From Vibrio splendidus (GTDB lineage Bacteria; Pseudomonadota; Gammaproteobacteria; Enterobacterales; Vibrionaceae), in the NCBI RefSeq assembly GCF_003345295.1, contig NZ_CP031055.1, forward strand, positions 1,798,001-1,862,000: 64,000 nucleotides of DNA, given 5' to 3'. Made by a program: the position numbers and the translations under genes. Below, one piece after another: positions 8,827 to 18,771 of this stretch. Numbering within the stretch: the stretch's first letter is position 1; each line of letters begins with the position of its first letter. Below the pieces are notes generated by a model. The model had not been told where the DNA came from and did no database searches. It was given only the letters and a program-made list of their open reading frames with translations.

Positions 8827-8858
8827 AAAAGGGCCTCATCATTATTGAGGCCCTTTTT
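8827..8858 (+). terminator. intrinsic terminator after purC
   Basis: AAAAGGGCCTCA pairs with TGAGGCCCTTTT around a 7-nt loop and has T-runs on both strands, so it may also act on the minus strand. Confidence 0.9.
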
Positions 8859-8892
8859 ACATGTGCGGTTTTAATATTATTTGAGCTCGCTT

Positions 8893-8933
8893 CTAAGCTC
8901 TAAGCTCTAAGCTCTAAGCTCTAAGCTCTAAGC
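8893..8933. repeat. heptanucleotide tandem repeat (CTAAGCT)
   Basis: Five full copies of CTAAGCT plus six bases lie between the purC terminator and the end of the next gene. It is the second 7-bp array within 2.3 kb. Confidence 0.95.
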
Positions 8934-8945
8934 AATACTGAGAGA

Positions 8946-9323
8946 TTACAGCTTGATAGTAAACTCTTCTCCAGTATTCTCGGCAATCACTAAATGACTG
9001 CGCGTCTCGATGTACTCTATCTGCTCTTCTTCAAGAGAATATGGCATAACAACTTTGAGCTCATTGATCCCTTCCAGCCTAGCCAGCTTAAGTAAGGTAA
9101 CAATGTTTGACTCATCACTTTTACGCGTCGACATTGATTTTAATGCCATCTGCCATAAACGATCTTCAGGGCTTGCTAGCTCTTTAATGCTATCTCGCCA
9201 GACGGTACTGAATACTGGCGCAATTGTGGTTAGTGCTTCCAGAAAAGTCCATTTTTTACTGCATGAGGCGCCAAGAAAGGTTGTGTAATCGAACTCTACA
9301 CGCGTCTCTATCTGTTTATCCAT
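8946..9323 (-). CDS. conserved hypothetical protein, 125 residues
   Basis: I choose the ATG at 9323 (MDKQIETRVEF) rather than the GTG five codons upstream, because GGGGGA sits 6-7 nt before the ATG. The protein is soluble and acidic, with alternating helices and strands and no signal peptide. No known motif is visible. It has its own ribosome site, lies alone on the minus strand, and looks like a vibrio-conserved protein. I assign no function. Confidence 0.55.
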   Translation of the reverse strand: MDKQIETRVEFDYTTFLGASCSKKWTFLEALTTIAPVFSTVWRDSIKELASPEDRLWQMALKSMSTRKSDESNIVTLLKLARLEGINELKVVMPYSLEEEQIEYIETRSHLVIAENTGEEFTIKL

Positions 9324-9526
9324 GATGTCCCCCGACACTTTGACAACACAATATACTCAATATCTATCAACTCTTTCTTTATAGCAATAGGATATAGAAG
9401 AATAGTCTTTTATGACCTTTTGATTGGTTAAAAAGGCATATAAAAATCAATTTTGTAACAAAATAAGCACTGAATAATCATATATGCACCTATTTGATTA
9501 ATATTTTAGAGATAAAACTTATCTAT

Positions 9527-11911
9527 CTATTTTATATCAATTATCCGGCTCGCTTTTTTGTATTGAATACGCCAGCCAGACCATGTTGGCAGCTCCCAGC
9601 GTTTTGGTGATAACTTTCGGCTACCCGATTGATAGTGCACGTAAATCAGCTTTCGCGCGGGCAAGTATTCTACATCGAGTTGTAAGTCGGCAAGGCTCAG
9701 TGCAAACGGGTATTTTTCAGAGAACTCTGAATAGAGCCATTCTGGGATACCATCAAATGGAATGTCTGAATGTTCAAACATTTCTAGCTCGCTGACATCG
9801 GTAACCCCTAACACCTCAAGCTGTTGTATAAACCATAGTTCAAAGCTAAGTTGCTCGATCTCAGGAGTATATTTTGTTTGTTCATCGAGCCCAAGTTTTA
9901 CATACAACTGCCAGTGTCTGATTTCTTGAGTACGATCCTTTGCAAAACCGGGCAGTTGGACGCCTTTTAACACAAGATCGACAATAGGCTTTAATGATAG
10001 TTGCCCTTCAGCCGCGACGAGCTTGGTCGTAATTGTACGGCCTGCGTACACCAAAGCCATTTCGGTAAAGACTCCATCATCATTTACTCTTGTTTCACCT
10101 TGCTCCCACTCTCCGAGTTCAGCTTCAATGATAAGATCAAGAGGAATAGGTGCCGTGACCGTCGCTAAGGTCAGTGTTTGCTTAACACCTCTTCCCGGCA
10201 AACTATGGGTATCAAGCACCAACATCGCTTGTGCATTGTCCGGGAAACGATTCTGACGGCCGAGTACTACCTCTAACACTCCATTGGCAAAGGCTTCTTT
10301 CCTCTTCAGCCGGCGCACAAACACCAGATCAGGATGCAAATTCACAATAGTCTTAAGCAGTTCAATACGTTGGAAACGTGACGCGACTTCTAACTGAGGA
10401 AGTTCAAACACCTCACGCATTTGCTTTGCCAGTCCTTGAGCTTCATTCAGTGCCTGTTGGTCGATTTCTAAATGCGGATAATCGCGACCACGAACAATCT
10501 GAATCAACAGGCTTAGATCACACCCTTCCTTTTCTTGCTGAGCCAGCGCTTCCAAATGTTCTGCATTGTTTGGTAATTGGTACAAGCGAGCAGGAACGGA
10601 CAACGCCGCTGTGAGATCGACCATCGCTTCTTTTAATGCTTTGGTTTTGATTCGAGTAACAATATCGGCATACAAAGCATCAATCGGCAGCGGATACAGC
10701 TTTTTGCCATGCTCGGTAATTTTATGGTCGCTATTAATCGCCTCCATCGTCAGCAAGGTTTGAGTCGCGCTGTTTAATGACTTCTCAGGAATAGGATCAA
10801 GGAAGGACAAGCTCTCAAACGGAGCACCACAACATGCCGCGGCCAACATAGGTTCTGTCAGCTCTTCACGCTGCAATTCAGGTGGTGTGACTAACTCTAA
10901 CGCCGCATGCTCGCCATATAGACGCACACAAATGCCATCCATCACCCTACCCGCGCGGCCAGCTCGTTGTTTGGCACTCGCTCGTGATATGGCTTTAAGC
11001 ATCAGTGTGGTTCTTCCGTTTCGTTGAACGGTGCGTCTTTCTAATCCTGAATCTATCACCACGCCAATATCAGGTATGGTGAGGGAGGTTTCTGCAACGT
11101 TAGTAGCAAGGATGACCTTTCTCAGACTATTACCGTTAGCATGGATATCGGTATTACGACCAGATAACGCTAGATCTCGCTCTTTATCACTGACTAACGC
11201 ATGTAATTTCACCACTTGGATATCTGGATTCTTCGCCAAGGCTTGTTCACATTGCACGATCTCTTTTTTACCCGGCAGGAAAACCAAGATATCGCCATGT
11301 GAAGCGATCAGTTGATGATTCACTTCTTCAGCAATGCGTTGCTCTAGATATCGAATATCGGGCAATGCTCTTGATTCATTCGCCCTGTGTTCAATAGCAA
11401 CTTGATAAGTTCGGCCTTCACAGCTAATTCGATTCGCATCCAAGTAATGAGCAAGACGCTCCCCTTCAATGGTTGCTGACGTGATCACCAAGCGATGGCT
11501 TTCTTTTTGTTTGAGAATCGCCACCAGCAGATCAATGTCCCAGCGCCTCTCGTGAAACTCATCCACCACAATCACATCAAAACTGGCTAATCCATCTTCT
11601 GATAACCAACGCAGCGCGATACCGGGAGTCACAAACACAACGTTAGTTTGCTCGTTGTACTCCGACTCAAGCTTAATCGCATAGCCAACCTTGTCACCAA
11701 TCTTCTCACCCGATTGCTGTGCCAGATATTTAGCCAATGACGTACACGCGATACGTCTTGGTTCCACCACCAGCACTCGTCCATGCTGAGAAGCCCAAAG
11801 TGGCAAACGTGTTGATTTACCCGATCCGGTTTCAGCTTCGACTACAAGGTGAGAATTGGCGATTTGCTCGTGGAATACGTTTTGATAAGAATCGATAGGA
11901 AGTAATGACAT
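9527..11911 (-). CDS. hrpB: ATP-dependent helicase HrpB
   Basis: The 794-residue DEAH/RHA-type helicase is close to the length of E. coli HrpB. Motif I is ETGSGKST (about residues 27-34), motif II is DEFH within VIVVDEFHERR, motif III is SAT, and motif VI lies in SAKQRAGRAGR. HA2-like and HrpB C-terminal regions follow (SPKRWELPTWSGWRIQYKK). It is an ATP-driven nucleic-acid helicase of poorly known cellular role. No good ribosome site precedes the ATG. It is divergent from maeA. Confidence 0.95.
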   Translation of the reverse strand: MSLLPIDSYQNVFHEQIANSHLVVEAETGSGKSTRLPLWASQHGRVLVVEPRRIACTSLAKYLAQQSGEKIGDKVGYAIKLESEYNEQTNVVFVTPGIALRWLSEDGLASFDVIVVDEFHERRWDIDLLVAILKQKESHRLVITSATIEGERLAHYLDANRISCEGRTYQVAIEHRANESRALPDIRYLEQRIAEEVNHQLIASHGDILVFLPGKKEIVQCEQALAKNPDIQVVKLHALVSDKERDLALSGRNTDIHANGNSLRKVILATNVAETSLTIPDIGVVIDSGLERRTVQRNGRTTLMLKAISRASAKQRAGRAGRVMDGICVRLYGEHAALELVTPPELQREELTEPMLAAACCGAPFESLSFLDPIPEKSLNSATQTLLTMEAINSDHKITEHGKKLYPLPIDALYADIVTRIKTKALKEAMVDLTAALSVPARLYQLPNNAEHLEALAQQEKEGCDLSLLIQIVRGRDYPHLEIDQQALNEAQGLAKQMREVFELPQLEVASRFQRIELLKTIVNLHPDLVFVRRLKRKEAFANGVLEVVLGRQNRFPDNAQAMLVLDTHSLPGRGVKQTLTLATVTAPIPLDLIIEAELGEWEQGETRVNDDGVFTEMALVYAGRTITTKLVAAEGQLSLKPIVDLVLKGVQLPGFAKDRTQEIRHWQLYVKLGLDEQTKYTPEIEQLSFELWFIQQLEVLGVTDVSELEMFEHSDIPFDGIPEWLYSEFSEKYPFALSLADLQLDVEYLPARKLIYVHYQSGSRKLSPKRWELPTWSGWRIQYKKASRIIDIK

Positions 11912-12095
11912 AAAAAGGAGGAGTCGCGAAAAAGTGTGAGCGAAGTATAACGAATTATGGCGCTAGAATTCGATAAGTGTGGGACATGGGTAAGAATATC
12001 ATTTTGTTTGCAAAGATCGGAGGGAAACTATTTACAATTGAATAACTAAACCGTTATCATTTTTCGGTTACCCTTTCTCCCATATTAGGCATCCA

Positions 12096-13784
12096 ATGAA
12101 CAACGATAAACGCCCTCTATATATCCCTTATGCTGGTCCTGCTCTACTAAGTACCCCTCTTCTAAACAAAGGCAGCGCATTCTCTGCTGAAGAGCGCAGT
12201 TCTTTCAACCTTGAAGGCTTGTTACCGGAAACGACCGAAACAATCCAAGAGCAAGTAGGACGTGCATACAAGCAATATTGTAACTTCGAAAGTGATATGG
12301 ATAAGCATATCTACCTTCGTAACATCCAAGACACTAATGAAACGCTTTTTTATCGTTTAGTTCAAAACCACATTTCTGAAATGATGCCTATCATTTACAC
12401 GCCAACGGTTGGCGCAGCATGTGAGAACTTCTCAAATATTTACCGTCGTGGCCGTGGTCTGTTTATCTCATACCCGAACCGCGATCGTATCGATGACCTA
12501 CTGAACAATGCGACAAACCACAACGTTAAAGTTATCGTGGTTACGGATGGTGAGCGTATTCTTGGTTTGGGAGACCAAGGTATCGGTGGCATGGGTATTC
12601 CAATTGGTAAGCTAGCACTGTACACAGCTTGTGGCGGTATCAGCCCAGCTTACATGCTACCAATCGTGCTCGATGTGGGTACAAACAACCCTCAACGTCT
12701 TGCAGACCCAATGTACATGGGCTGGCGTCACCCTCGTATCACAGGTGCGGATTACGATGCATTCGTTGAAGAGTTCATCCAAGCGGTTCAACGCCGTTGG
12801 CCTGATGCATTAGTTCAGTTCGAAGATTTCGCACAAAAGAACGCAATGCCACTGCTTGAGCGTTACAAAGATCGCCTCTGTTGTTTCAACGATGACATCC
12901 AAGGCACAGCAGCCGTAACGGTTGGTTCTCTACTTGCAGCATGTAAAGCAGCAAACAGCAAACTTTCAGATCAACGCATCACCTTCTTAGGTGCGGGTTC
13001 TGCAGGTTGTGGTATTGCCGAAGCTATCATTGCTCAAATGGTGTCTGAAGGTATCAGCGATGCACAAGCACGCTCTCAAGTTTACATGGTTGACCGTTGG
13101 GGTCTGCTACAGGAAGGCATGCAAAACCTGCTTGATTTCCAACAGCGTCTCGTTCAAACCAACGAAAACACCAAAGACTGGGAAAGCGACGGCACTGGTT
13201 TCTCTCTACTAGACGTCGTTCGCCACGCGAAACCAACAGTATTGGTTGGTGTATCTGGTGCTCCAGGTCTGTTCAGCAAAGAAGTCATCAAAGAGATGAA
13301 CCTACACTGTGAACGCCCTATCGTGTTCCCACTGTCTAACCCAACAAGCCGTGTTGAAGCAACTCCAAACGACATTATTCGTTGGACTGATGGCCAAGCA
13401 CTGGTTGCGACAGGTAGCCCATTTGAGCCAGTAACTCATAACGGCACCACTTACCCAATCGCTCAGTGTAACAACAGCTACATCTTCCCAGGTATTGGCC
13501 TTGGTGTATTGGCTGTGAATGCTTCACGTATCACTGATGAAATGCTGATGGAATCAAGCCGTGCGCTTGCTACGTGTTCTCCACTTGCTATCAATGGTTC
13601 AGGTGCGCTACTTCCACCATTGGAAGAGATTCACACCGTATCTAAGAAGATTGCTCTTGCCGTTGGTAAAAAAGCGATTGAGCAGGGTGTTGCACTAGAG
13701 ATCACTGAAGAAGCTCTTCAACAAGCGATTGACCAGCACTTCTGGCAGCCGGTTTACCGTCGCTACAAGCGTACTGCATTCTAA
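12096..13784 (+). CDS. maeA: NAD-dependent malic enzyme
   Basis: The 562-residue protein has the size and order of the large NAD-linked malic enzyme, which decarboxylates malate to pyruvate. It shows the N-terminal malic domain with IYTPTVG, then DGERILGLGDQG, the metal-binding EDFA and CCFNDDIQGTAAV, and a Rossmann fold FLGAGSAGCGIAEAI. It is monocistronic, with a terminator at 13855-13881. The upstream 184 bp is shared with hrpB. Confidence 0.95.
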   Translation: MNNDKRPLYIPYAGPALLSTPLLNKGSAFSAEERSSFNLEGLLPETTETIQEQVGRAYKQYCNFESDMDKHIYLRNIQDTNETLFYRLVQNHISEMMPIIYTPTVGAACENFSNIYRRGRGLFISYPNRDRIDDLLNNATNHNVKVIVVTDGERILGLGDQGIGGMGIPIGKLALYTACGGISPAYMLPIVLDVGTNNPQRLADPMYMGWRHPRITGADYDAFVEEFIQAVQRRWPDALVQFEDFAQKNAMPLLERYKDRLCCFNDDIQGTAAVTVGSLLAACKAANSKLSDQRITFLGAGSAGCGIAEAIIAQMVSEGISDAQARSQVYMVDRWGLLQEGMQNLLDFQQRLVQTNENTKDWESDGTGFSLLDVVRHAKPTVLVGVSGAPGLFSKEVIKEMNLHCERPIVFPLSNPTSRVEATPNDIIRWTDGQALVATGSPFEPVTHNGTTYPIAQCNNSYIFPGIGLGVLAVNASRITDEMLMESSRALATCSPLAINGSGALLPPLEEIHTVSKKIALAVGKKAIEQGVALEITEEALQQAIDQHFWQPVYRRYKRTAF

Positions 13785-13854
13785 TAAAGCGTGCTGTACT
13801 TTGAATAAAGCGCACTGCGCTTGGAATAAAGAGCGTTAACTATACTCTTACAAG

Positions 13855-13881
13855 AGCCTCTGCAATTGCAGGGGCTTTTTT
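13855..13881 (+). terminator. intrinsic terminator after maeA
   Basis: AGCCTCTGCAA and TTGCAGGGGCT pair with almost no loop, followed by a T-run. It sits about 70 bp after the maeA stop and upstream of the chosen sanA start. Confidence 0.85.
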
Positions 13882-13979
13882 CTTTACACTGTCTTGTCTT
13901 TTTAACTGATTTTTCTCATTTTTATTTGGTATTATCGAGCACTCAAAAATTAATGCTCAGTCAAAGGACCATACCGAGA

Positions 13980-14780
13980 GTGAAATTTGATTCTCACATT
14001 TTCCGTAGCTACTTATCAAAAGCTTACAAAAAACTGCAAGGTTTTCTGTTTGGCGCTTTCCTCGTGTTCTTAGTTGGCAGCGCTGCGGTTATTGCGATCG
14101 ATTATTGGGTTTCATGGCAAGCGGAAGATCGCATCATCTACAATATTGATGACGTGCCCGAGCTTGAGGTCGCGGTTGTGCTTGGCACAAGCAAATATCT
14201 GGGTAGAACACTCAACGACTATTATAAACACCGAATCGAAGCCGCGATTGAGCTGTTCGATCGTGAAAAAGTGGATCAATTTCTACTGAGTGGCGATAAC
14301 GCTCATCGCTCTTACAATGAACCGTGGACGATGAAGCGCGACTTGTTGAAAGCGGGTGTCCCCGATGAACGCATCAATCTAGATTACGCGGGGTTCAGAA
14401 CCTTAGACTCGATTGTTCGCGCCAAAAAGATATTCGATACTGATAATTTTCTGATCATCACTCAGAAATTCCACTGTGAAAGAGCGCTCTTCATCGCCAA
14501 TTCTTACGATATTCATGCGCAGTGTTTGGCGGTTTCAGGACCAACCCACCATTCGGGAACCTCAATACGTTTACGTGAAGTGTTTGCGCGCACCAAAGCA
14601 TTCCTTGATCTGTATATTATGGGGACAACGCCAAAGTTCCTTGGACCTAAAGAGCCAATTCAACCCAGTCCAAAACCGGAATTATTTCCGATTCCAAACC
14701 CTATTACTGACCCCACTGTAAACCCTGTTGTAGACCCTACAGCAAGCCCTATTTTAGAACCAGCAGAGACCGATGTGTAG
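13980..14780 (+). CDS. sanA: SanA-type DUF218/ElyC-family envelope protein
   Basis: The protein matches E. coli SanA closely in its core: VVLGTSKYLGRT, LLSGDNAHRSYNEPWTMKRDL, LDYAGFRTLDSIVRAKK and QKFHCERALFIA. One N-terminal transmembrane segment anchors it. SanA is linked to envelope barrier function and vancomycin exclusion at high temperature. A GTG at 13980 (AAAGGA upstream) is preferred; an ATG at 13953 is possible. The last 40 residues are an unusual low-complexity Pro tail with repeats of the form NPxxDPT, absent from E. coli SanA. Confidence 0.88.
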   Translation: MKFDSHIFRSYLSKAYKKLQGFLFGAFLVFLVGSAAVIAIDYWVSWQAEDRIIYNIDDVPELEVAVVLGTSKYLGRTLNDYYKHRIEAAIELFDREKVDQFLLSGDNAHRSYNEPWTMKRDLLKAGVPDERINLDYAGFRTLDSIVRAKKIFDTDNFLIITQKFHCERALFIANSYDIHAQCLAVSGPTHHSGTSIRLREVFARTKAFLDLYIMGTTPKFLGPKEPIQPSPKPELFPIPNPITDPTVNPVVDPTASPILEPAETDV

Positions 14781-14977
14781 AAAACTACACATTTTGAATT
14801 TGTTGCCTCACACTTCCCCATTGTTAAGCAAAAACACACCAACACTCCTTTATTAACTTGAGTAACATTCTTCCAACAAAGTCTGACCCTACATCAAGTC
14901 TATATACCTCGAAAATAATAAGCACGACTCAATGAAGTCGTGCACCAATAAAACGAGGATAACAAAAGGAGCGTCTT

Positions 14978-16348
14978 ATGACGGCACTTGTTACTACACT
15001 GAAACACTGGTTGTTTACCCGCAACAGCATGATATTAATTGGTAATTTCACGTTATTTGCACTTTTGCTCAATACCCTGCCATTCGAAGCGCAAGTGAAT
15101 ACAGGTTTAAGTATTCTCGTGTTCGTTGCCATTCTATGGTTAACAGAAGCGATTCACGTCAGCATCACCGCTTTGCTCGTTCCCCTATTGGCTGTCTTGT
15201 TTGGTGTATTCAACACGCCCGCTGCGCTGGCTAACTTTTCGAACCCAATCATCTTCCTATTCATGGGTGGCTTCGCATTGGCAGCCGCTCTGAACAAGCA
15301 AGAGTTAGATAAAGCGATTGCTGACAAAGTACTGTTGATTGCAAAAGGCAGAATGTCGGTCGCCGTGTTCATGCTGTTCGGTGTGAGTGCGGGCTTATCA
15401 ATGTGGATCTCAAACACAGCAACCACAGCAATGATGCTTCCTCTTGTTCTAGGCATCATGAACAAAGTCGACCAAAGTGAAGACCGTAACACCTACGTGT
15501 TTGTGCTACTAGGCATCGCTTACTGTGCATCGATTGGTGGCATCGCAACCTTAGTGGGTAGCCCACCAAACGCAATTGCTGCCGCAGAAGTCGGCTTGAG
15601 CTTCACAGAGTGGATGGCACTTGGCCTACCTATCTCAATGATCTTATTGCCAATCACGATGATTGTTTTATACGTGATGACTAAGCCCAAGCTCGACCAT
15701 AAATTCGAGCTAGACCACGCTCCTGTAGAGTGGACGAACAGCAAAAAAATCACACTGTCTATCTTCCTTTTAACCGTAACGCTTTGGATATTCGGAAAAC
15801 CAATTAACGCAATGATTGGCGGTTTCTCTAAATTTGATAGCTTGGTGGCGATTGGTGCCATTGTACTGCTTGGCGCTTCAAGAGCGGTTGAATGGAAAGA
15901 TGTCGAGAAGACAACGGATTGGGGTGTACTTATCCTGTTCGGTGGCGGTATCTGTTTAAGTAACATTCTTAAAGCGACTGGAACCAGCGTATTCCTAGCA
16001 CACTCACTAAGCGGATTTCTAGAAACAGCAGGCGTGCTTCTTACGATTCTAGCCGTGGTAGCGTTCGTGGTATTCCTAACGGAATTTGCGAGTAACACAG
16101 CGAGTGCAGCCTTACTTGTCCCTGTATTTGCAACCATTGCTGAAGCGCTGGGGATGTCGCCAGTTATCTTGTCTGCACTAATTGCGATTGCCGCATCTTG
16201 TGCCTTCATGCTACCAGTCGCGACACCACCTAATGCGATTGTATTTGGCTCTGGTCATATCAAACAAAAAGAAATGATGCGAGTCGGTATGGTGTTGAAC
16301 CTAGTTTGTATCCTAGTGCTAACACTGTTCGCGTGGATCTTCTGGTAA
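14978..16348 (+). CDS. SLC13/DASS-family sodium:anion symporter
   Basis: This 456-residue polytopic inner-membrane protein carries both diagnostic DASS SNT motifs: ISNTATTAMMLPL in the first half and ASNTASAALLVPV in the second. A GSPPNAIA hairpin follows the first, and a second one, ATPPNAIVFGSG, lies near the C-terminus. Family members carry dicarboxylates, citrate, sulfate or phosphate with sodium; the substrate cannot be read from sequence. It has its own promoter region and no operon partner. Confidence 0.88.
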   Translation: MTALVTTLKHWLFTRNSMILIGNFTLFALLLNTLPFEAQVNTGLSILVFVAILWLTEAIHVSITALLVPLLAVLFGVFNTPAALANFSNPIIFLFMGGFALAAALNKQELDKAIADKVLLIAKGRMSVAVFMLFGVSAGLSMWISNTATTAMMLPLVLGIMNKVDQSEDRNTYVFVLLGIAYCASIGGIATLVGSPPNAIAAAEVGLSFTEWMALGLPISMILLPITMIVLYVMTKPKLDHKFELDHAPVEWTNSKKITLSIFLLTVTLWIFGKPINAMIGGFSKFDSLVAIGAIVLLGASRAVEWKDVEKTTDWGVLILFGGGICLSNILKATGTSVFLAHSLSGFLETAGVLLTILAVVAFVVFLTEFASNTASAALLVPVFATIAEALGMSPVILSALIAIAASCAFMLPVATPPNAIVFGSGHIKQKEMMRVGMVLNLVCILVLTLFAWIFW

Positions 16349-16696
16349 GCAGCAAACACTTATAGAGAAAGCTTTATAGGCAAGTGCTTAGAAACACATA
16401 TTTATAGGTAAATGCTTATAGATAAATGTTTACAGGAATGCCCCCAAAAAAGTCTGGTTGCAGCCTCCCCCGGCTCAACCAGTACAAAAATGCCCGCTCA
16501 GCTAACAAGATCCGTTTAACTAACAAGATCCGTTTAACTAACCAGATCAGTTTAACTAAATCAGCTAAACGGGCATCTAAAAACAAGAAACGCTTTTCCC
16601 TTTTGGTGGCCCCGCGCCACCTTTTTTGTGTCAGCTTGTCACCTTTTTTGTATCAACTTGCCACCAAGCACTCATTACCGTTCTAAGATCTGGCTC
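16349..16696. repeat. spacer with 18-bp and 22-bp tandem repeats and a terminator
   Basis: Three 18-bp copies of TAACAAGATCCGTTTAAC (the third with two changes) run from 16503 to 16556. They are enclosed by TGCCCG (16491-16496) and CGGGCA (16570-16575), so the repeats would form a hairpin loop. GGTGGC-N5-GCCACC-T6 at 16605-16627 looks like the terminator of the DASS gene. Two 22-bp imperfect copies beginning CACCTTTTTTGT follow at 16618-16661. No gene is supported. Confidence 0.8.
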
Positions 16697-17047
16697 TCAC
16701 GCCACACTTGGCACCAAACGCGTCCAACCTAACAGCAGCATAGAAGCACACATAACCCAAACGACAGTGGCTAAAGAAAGCGTCGATACCAAATTGTAGC
16801 GATAACTGAACACATAAACCGCGCCAAGATAAGCCGCGTACGGCACAAGCGAGAACAAGCCAAAGAGTGCCGTGGTACGTAGCTCCACCATGGTTTGTTC
16901 CGTGCCAACAATATAGTGAGCAATCAGAGCAAAGGTTGGAAACAACGGCACTAAGCCTGCGATGTAAAAGCTCTTACTTTTCGACAGCAGCGCAATCAAC
17001 AAAACAGCCGCTGCACCAAGCAGACATTTAAAGAACAGTGAGATCAT
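16697..17047 (-). CDS. glpM: GlpM-family membrane protein
   Basis: The 116-residue protein has four hydrophobic segments. The conserved IAGLVPLFPTFALIAHYIVG block is the signature of the GlpM family, named in Pseudomonas, where it affects alginate synthesis. Its biochemical role is unknown. It lies downstream of a GGDEF gene on the same strand, but a terminator at 17111-17143 separates them. Confidence 0.85.
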   Translation of the reverse strand: MISLFFKCLLGAAAVLLIALLSKSKSFYIAGLVPLFPTFALIAHYIVGTEQTMVELRTTALFGLFSLVPYAAYLGAVYVFSYRYNLVSTLSLATVVWVMCASMLLLGWTRLVPSVA

Positions 17048-17110
17048 TTTTTATACGTTATCCAAGCAAATCAACAAAGGCTCTAGAGGGTAAACTCATA
17101 TAGCGCCCAT

Positions 17111-17143
17111 AAAAATGCCACACGTCACATATGCACATGTGGC
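17111..17143 (-). terminator. intrinsic terminator after the GGDEF gene
   Basis: On the minus strand GCCACA and TGTGGC close a hairpin with inner complementarity and are followed by ATTTTT. Confidence 0.7.
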
Positions 17144-17171
17144 TTATAAACTAACCAAAACAATTTTCAGA

Positions 17172-18467
17172 TTAGTGACTCAAAATCACCTGATTTCGCC
17201 CTGAATGCTTCGCTTGATACAAGGCTTCATCAGCGCGAGCAATGGTCTCTGTCACCCGCTCTTGTTTCATCTCGGCAACACCAATACTGCAAGTGAGTGG
17301 ATCGCCATGAACCCAAAGGTGCTGGCTGACTAAAAGTCGGATTTTCTCGGCCTTTCTTTGAGCTTCACCAGCGTCAGTCTCCGGGCAAAAAACAATAAAC
17401 TCTTCACCGCCCCAGCGCACCAATTTGTCGGAAGCGCTGATCGAACTGCCGACCACCATGCTGAATTCTCGTAAAATATGATCACCCATTTGGTGTCCGT
17501 ATTTATCGTTGACGCTCTTGAAGTAGTCGATATCGAGATACAACATACTCAGCTTTCCATGCCCCTGCTTTACCTGCTGAGACTGCATTTTTAGCCAATC
17601 ACGAATCGCGTGTCGGTTGAGAATCCCAGTCAGTTCATCACGATGAGCCTTTTCTGAAAACTCAAAGTTTTGCTCTCTCAGTGCTCGATTGACGTTCTTT
17701 AAGTGATGATGCCTTTTCTCTGCGATGACCATACGCTTACGTGAACGGTGCAACTCTGAAAACAAGAACACGGTACCCGTACCTACCCAGACAAACAGCA
17801 GGATCATAAATAGGCTTTCACCCGTGATATACGTACCTTCAAATTCAATACTACGGATAACAATTCGATGTTGACCCAGTTTCGCACCAGACGCGGTAGC
17901 AAACTCGACCATATTCACGTTCGAATACTCAGGCGCTGAATGCTCTAGTGCAATCTCGTTATCCGCTAACCACCATGTCATTACTTGCAGGTTTTTGATC
18001 GGAATCTCAATCACACCACCATCCACGCCAGGAGAAAACTCCATCCCGTTGTACTTATGCGTGTACTCGTCATCAGGAACCGAATAAGCAGGATTATAAT
18101 TACGCAGGTAAGTTCGCAAACGACCGCTAGAATCGGCCTCCGCATGGTAATCAATATTGACTCTAAAGGTGTGGTACTGAGAAAGGTCAAGGCCAGTGGT
18201 AATGTCTGGGTTGATACGAATCGATAGGCCGCAATAAGGCCACGGATACTCAGACTTTTTAAGCTCGCAATCGAGAATATACTGACCATTTTGATAAGAT
18301 AACTGGGACGTACTGACACCCCTATCCACTTGATCGCTGGTCGCGATAAACTCATATTTATCCGGCGTAATTGCCGTTATCACACGATTTCCGCTCACAC
18401 GGTAATACTGGACAATCGCCAGTGTCGTGATAACTAAAAAGATGACTATTTTATGGATCCACTTCAC
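17172..18467 (-). CDS. membrane-bound diguanylate cyclase (GGDEF)
   Basis: The 431-residue protein has a transmembrane segment at about 7-23, a beta-rich periplasmic region of about 190 residues, a second membrane segment at about 215-240, a short coiled coil and a GGDEF domain. The active site GGEEF is at 353-357, with LDIDYFKSVNDKYGH upstream, so it should make cyclic di-GMP. The inhibitory RxxD site is not kept (SASD at the equivalent position). The periplasmic part probably senses a ligand that I cannot name. Confidence 0.92.
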   Translation of the reverse strand: MKWIHKIVIFLVITTLAIVQYYRVSGNRVITAITPDKYEFIATSDQVDRGVSTSQLSYQNGQYILDCELKKSEYPWPYCGLSIRINPDITTGLDLSQYHTFRVNIDYHAEADSSGRLRTYLRNYNPAYSVPDDEYTHKYNGMEFSPGVDGGVIEIPIKNLQVMTWWLADNEIALEHSAPEYSNVNMVEFATASGAKLGQHRIVIRSIEFEGTYITGESLFMILLFVWVGTGTVFLFSELHRSRKRMVIAEKRHHHLKNVNRALREQNFEFSEKAHRDELTGILNRHAIRDWLKMQSQQVKQGHGKLSMLYLDIDYFKSVNDKYGHQMGDHILREFSMVVGSSISASDKLVRWGGEEFIVFCPETDAGEAQRKAEKIRLLVSQHLWVHGDPLTCSIGVAEMKQERVTETIARADEALYQAKHSGRNQVILSH

Positions 18468-18771
18468 GTCTAAGCTTCCGGCTTAAGGTCCCTATAGTTG
18501 GGATTTCACGATAAAAAATAAGTTAGGTAAATTAGTGATCTTAATGCCAATAATTTACTAAAAAACGTTATATCACGCCTGAACAAAATGTCATACCATA
18601 ATTTTGAGCGAGCGTTTACTCATCAATTATCCATCGCAAAAATCAAGTAATATTGCGTATTAAAACGGACTCTATTTGTTATACTCATCGCATAATCATC
18701 GTTAACCGTAACGCCTGCTTACAGAGCGACCGAGTCGACGAAATAATAATCAAAATACAACGAGTAATGTC
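18468..18771. other. divergent spacer, GGDEF gene / DUF2797 gene
   Basis: About 300 bp must hold both promoters. I see no repeat, operator or small gene that I can support. Confidence 0.5.

Noticed and set aside
13866..13979. An extended SanA N-terminus starting at 13866
   Set aside because: That start lies inside the maeA terminator hairpin; a later GTG or ATG is more likely.
15520..16209. 229-residue open frame antisense to the DASS permease
   Set aside because: It lies entirely opposite a well-supported transporter, has low-complexity composition and no ribosome site.
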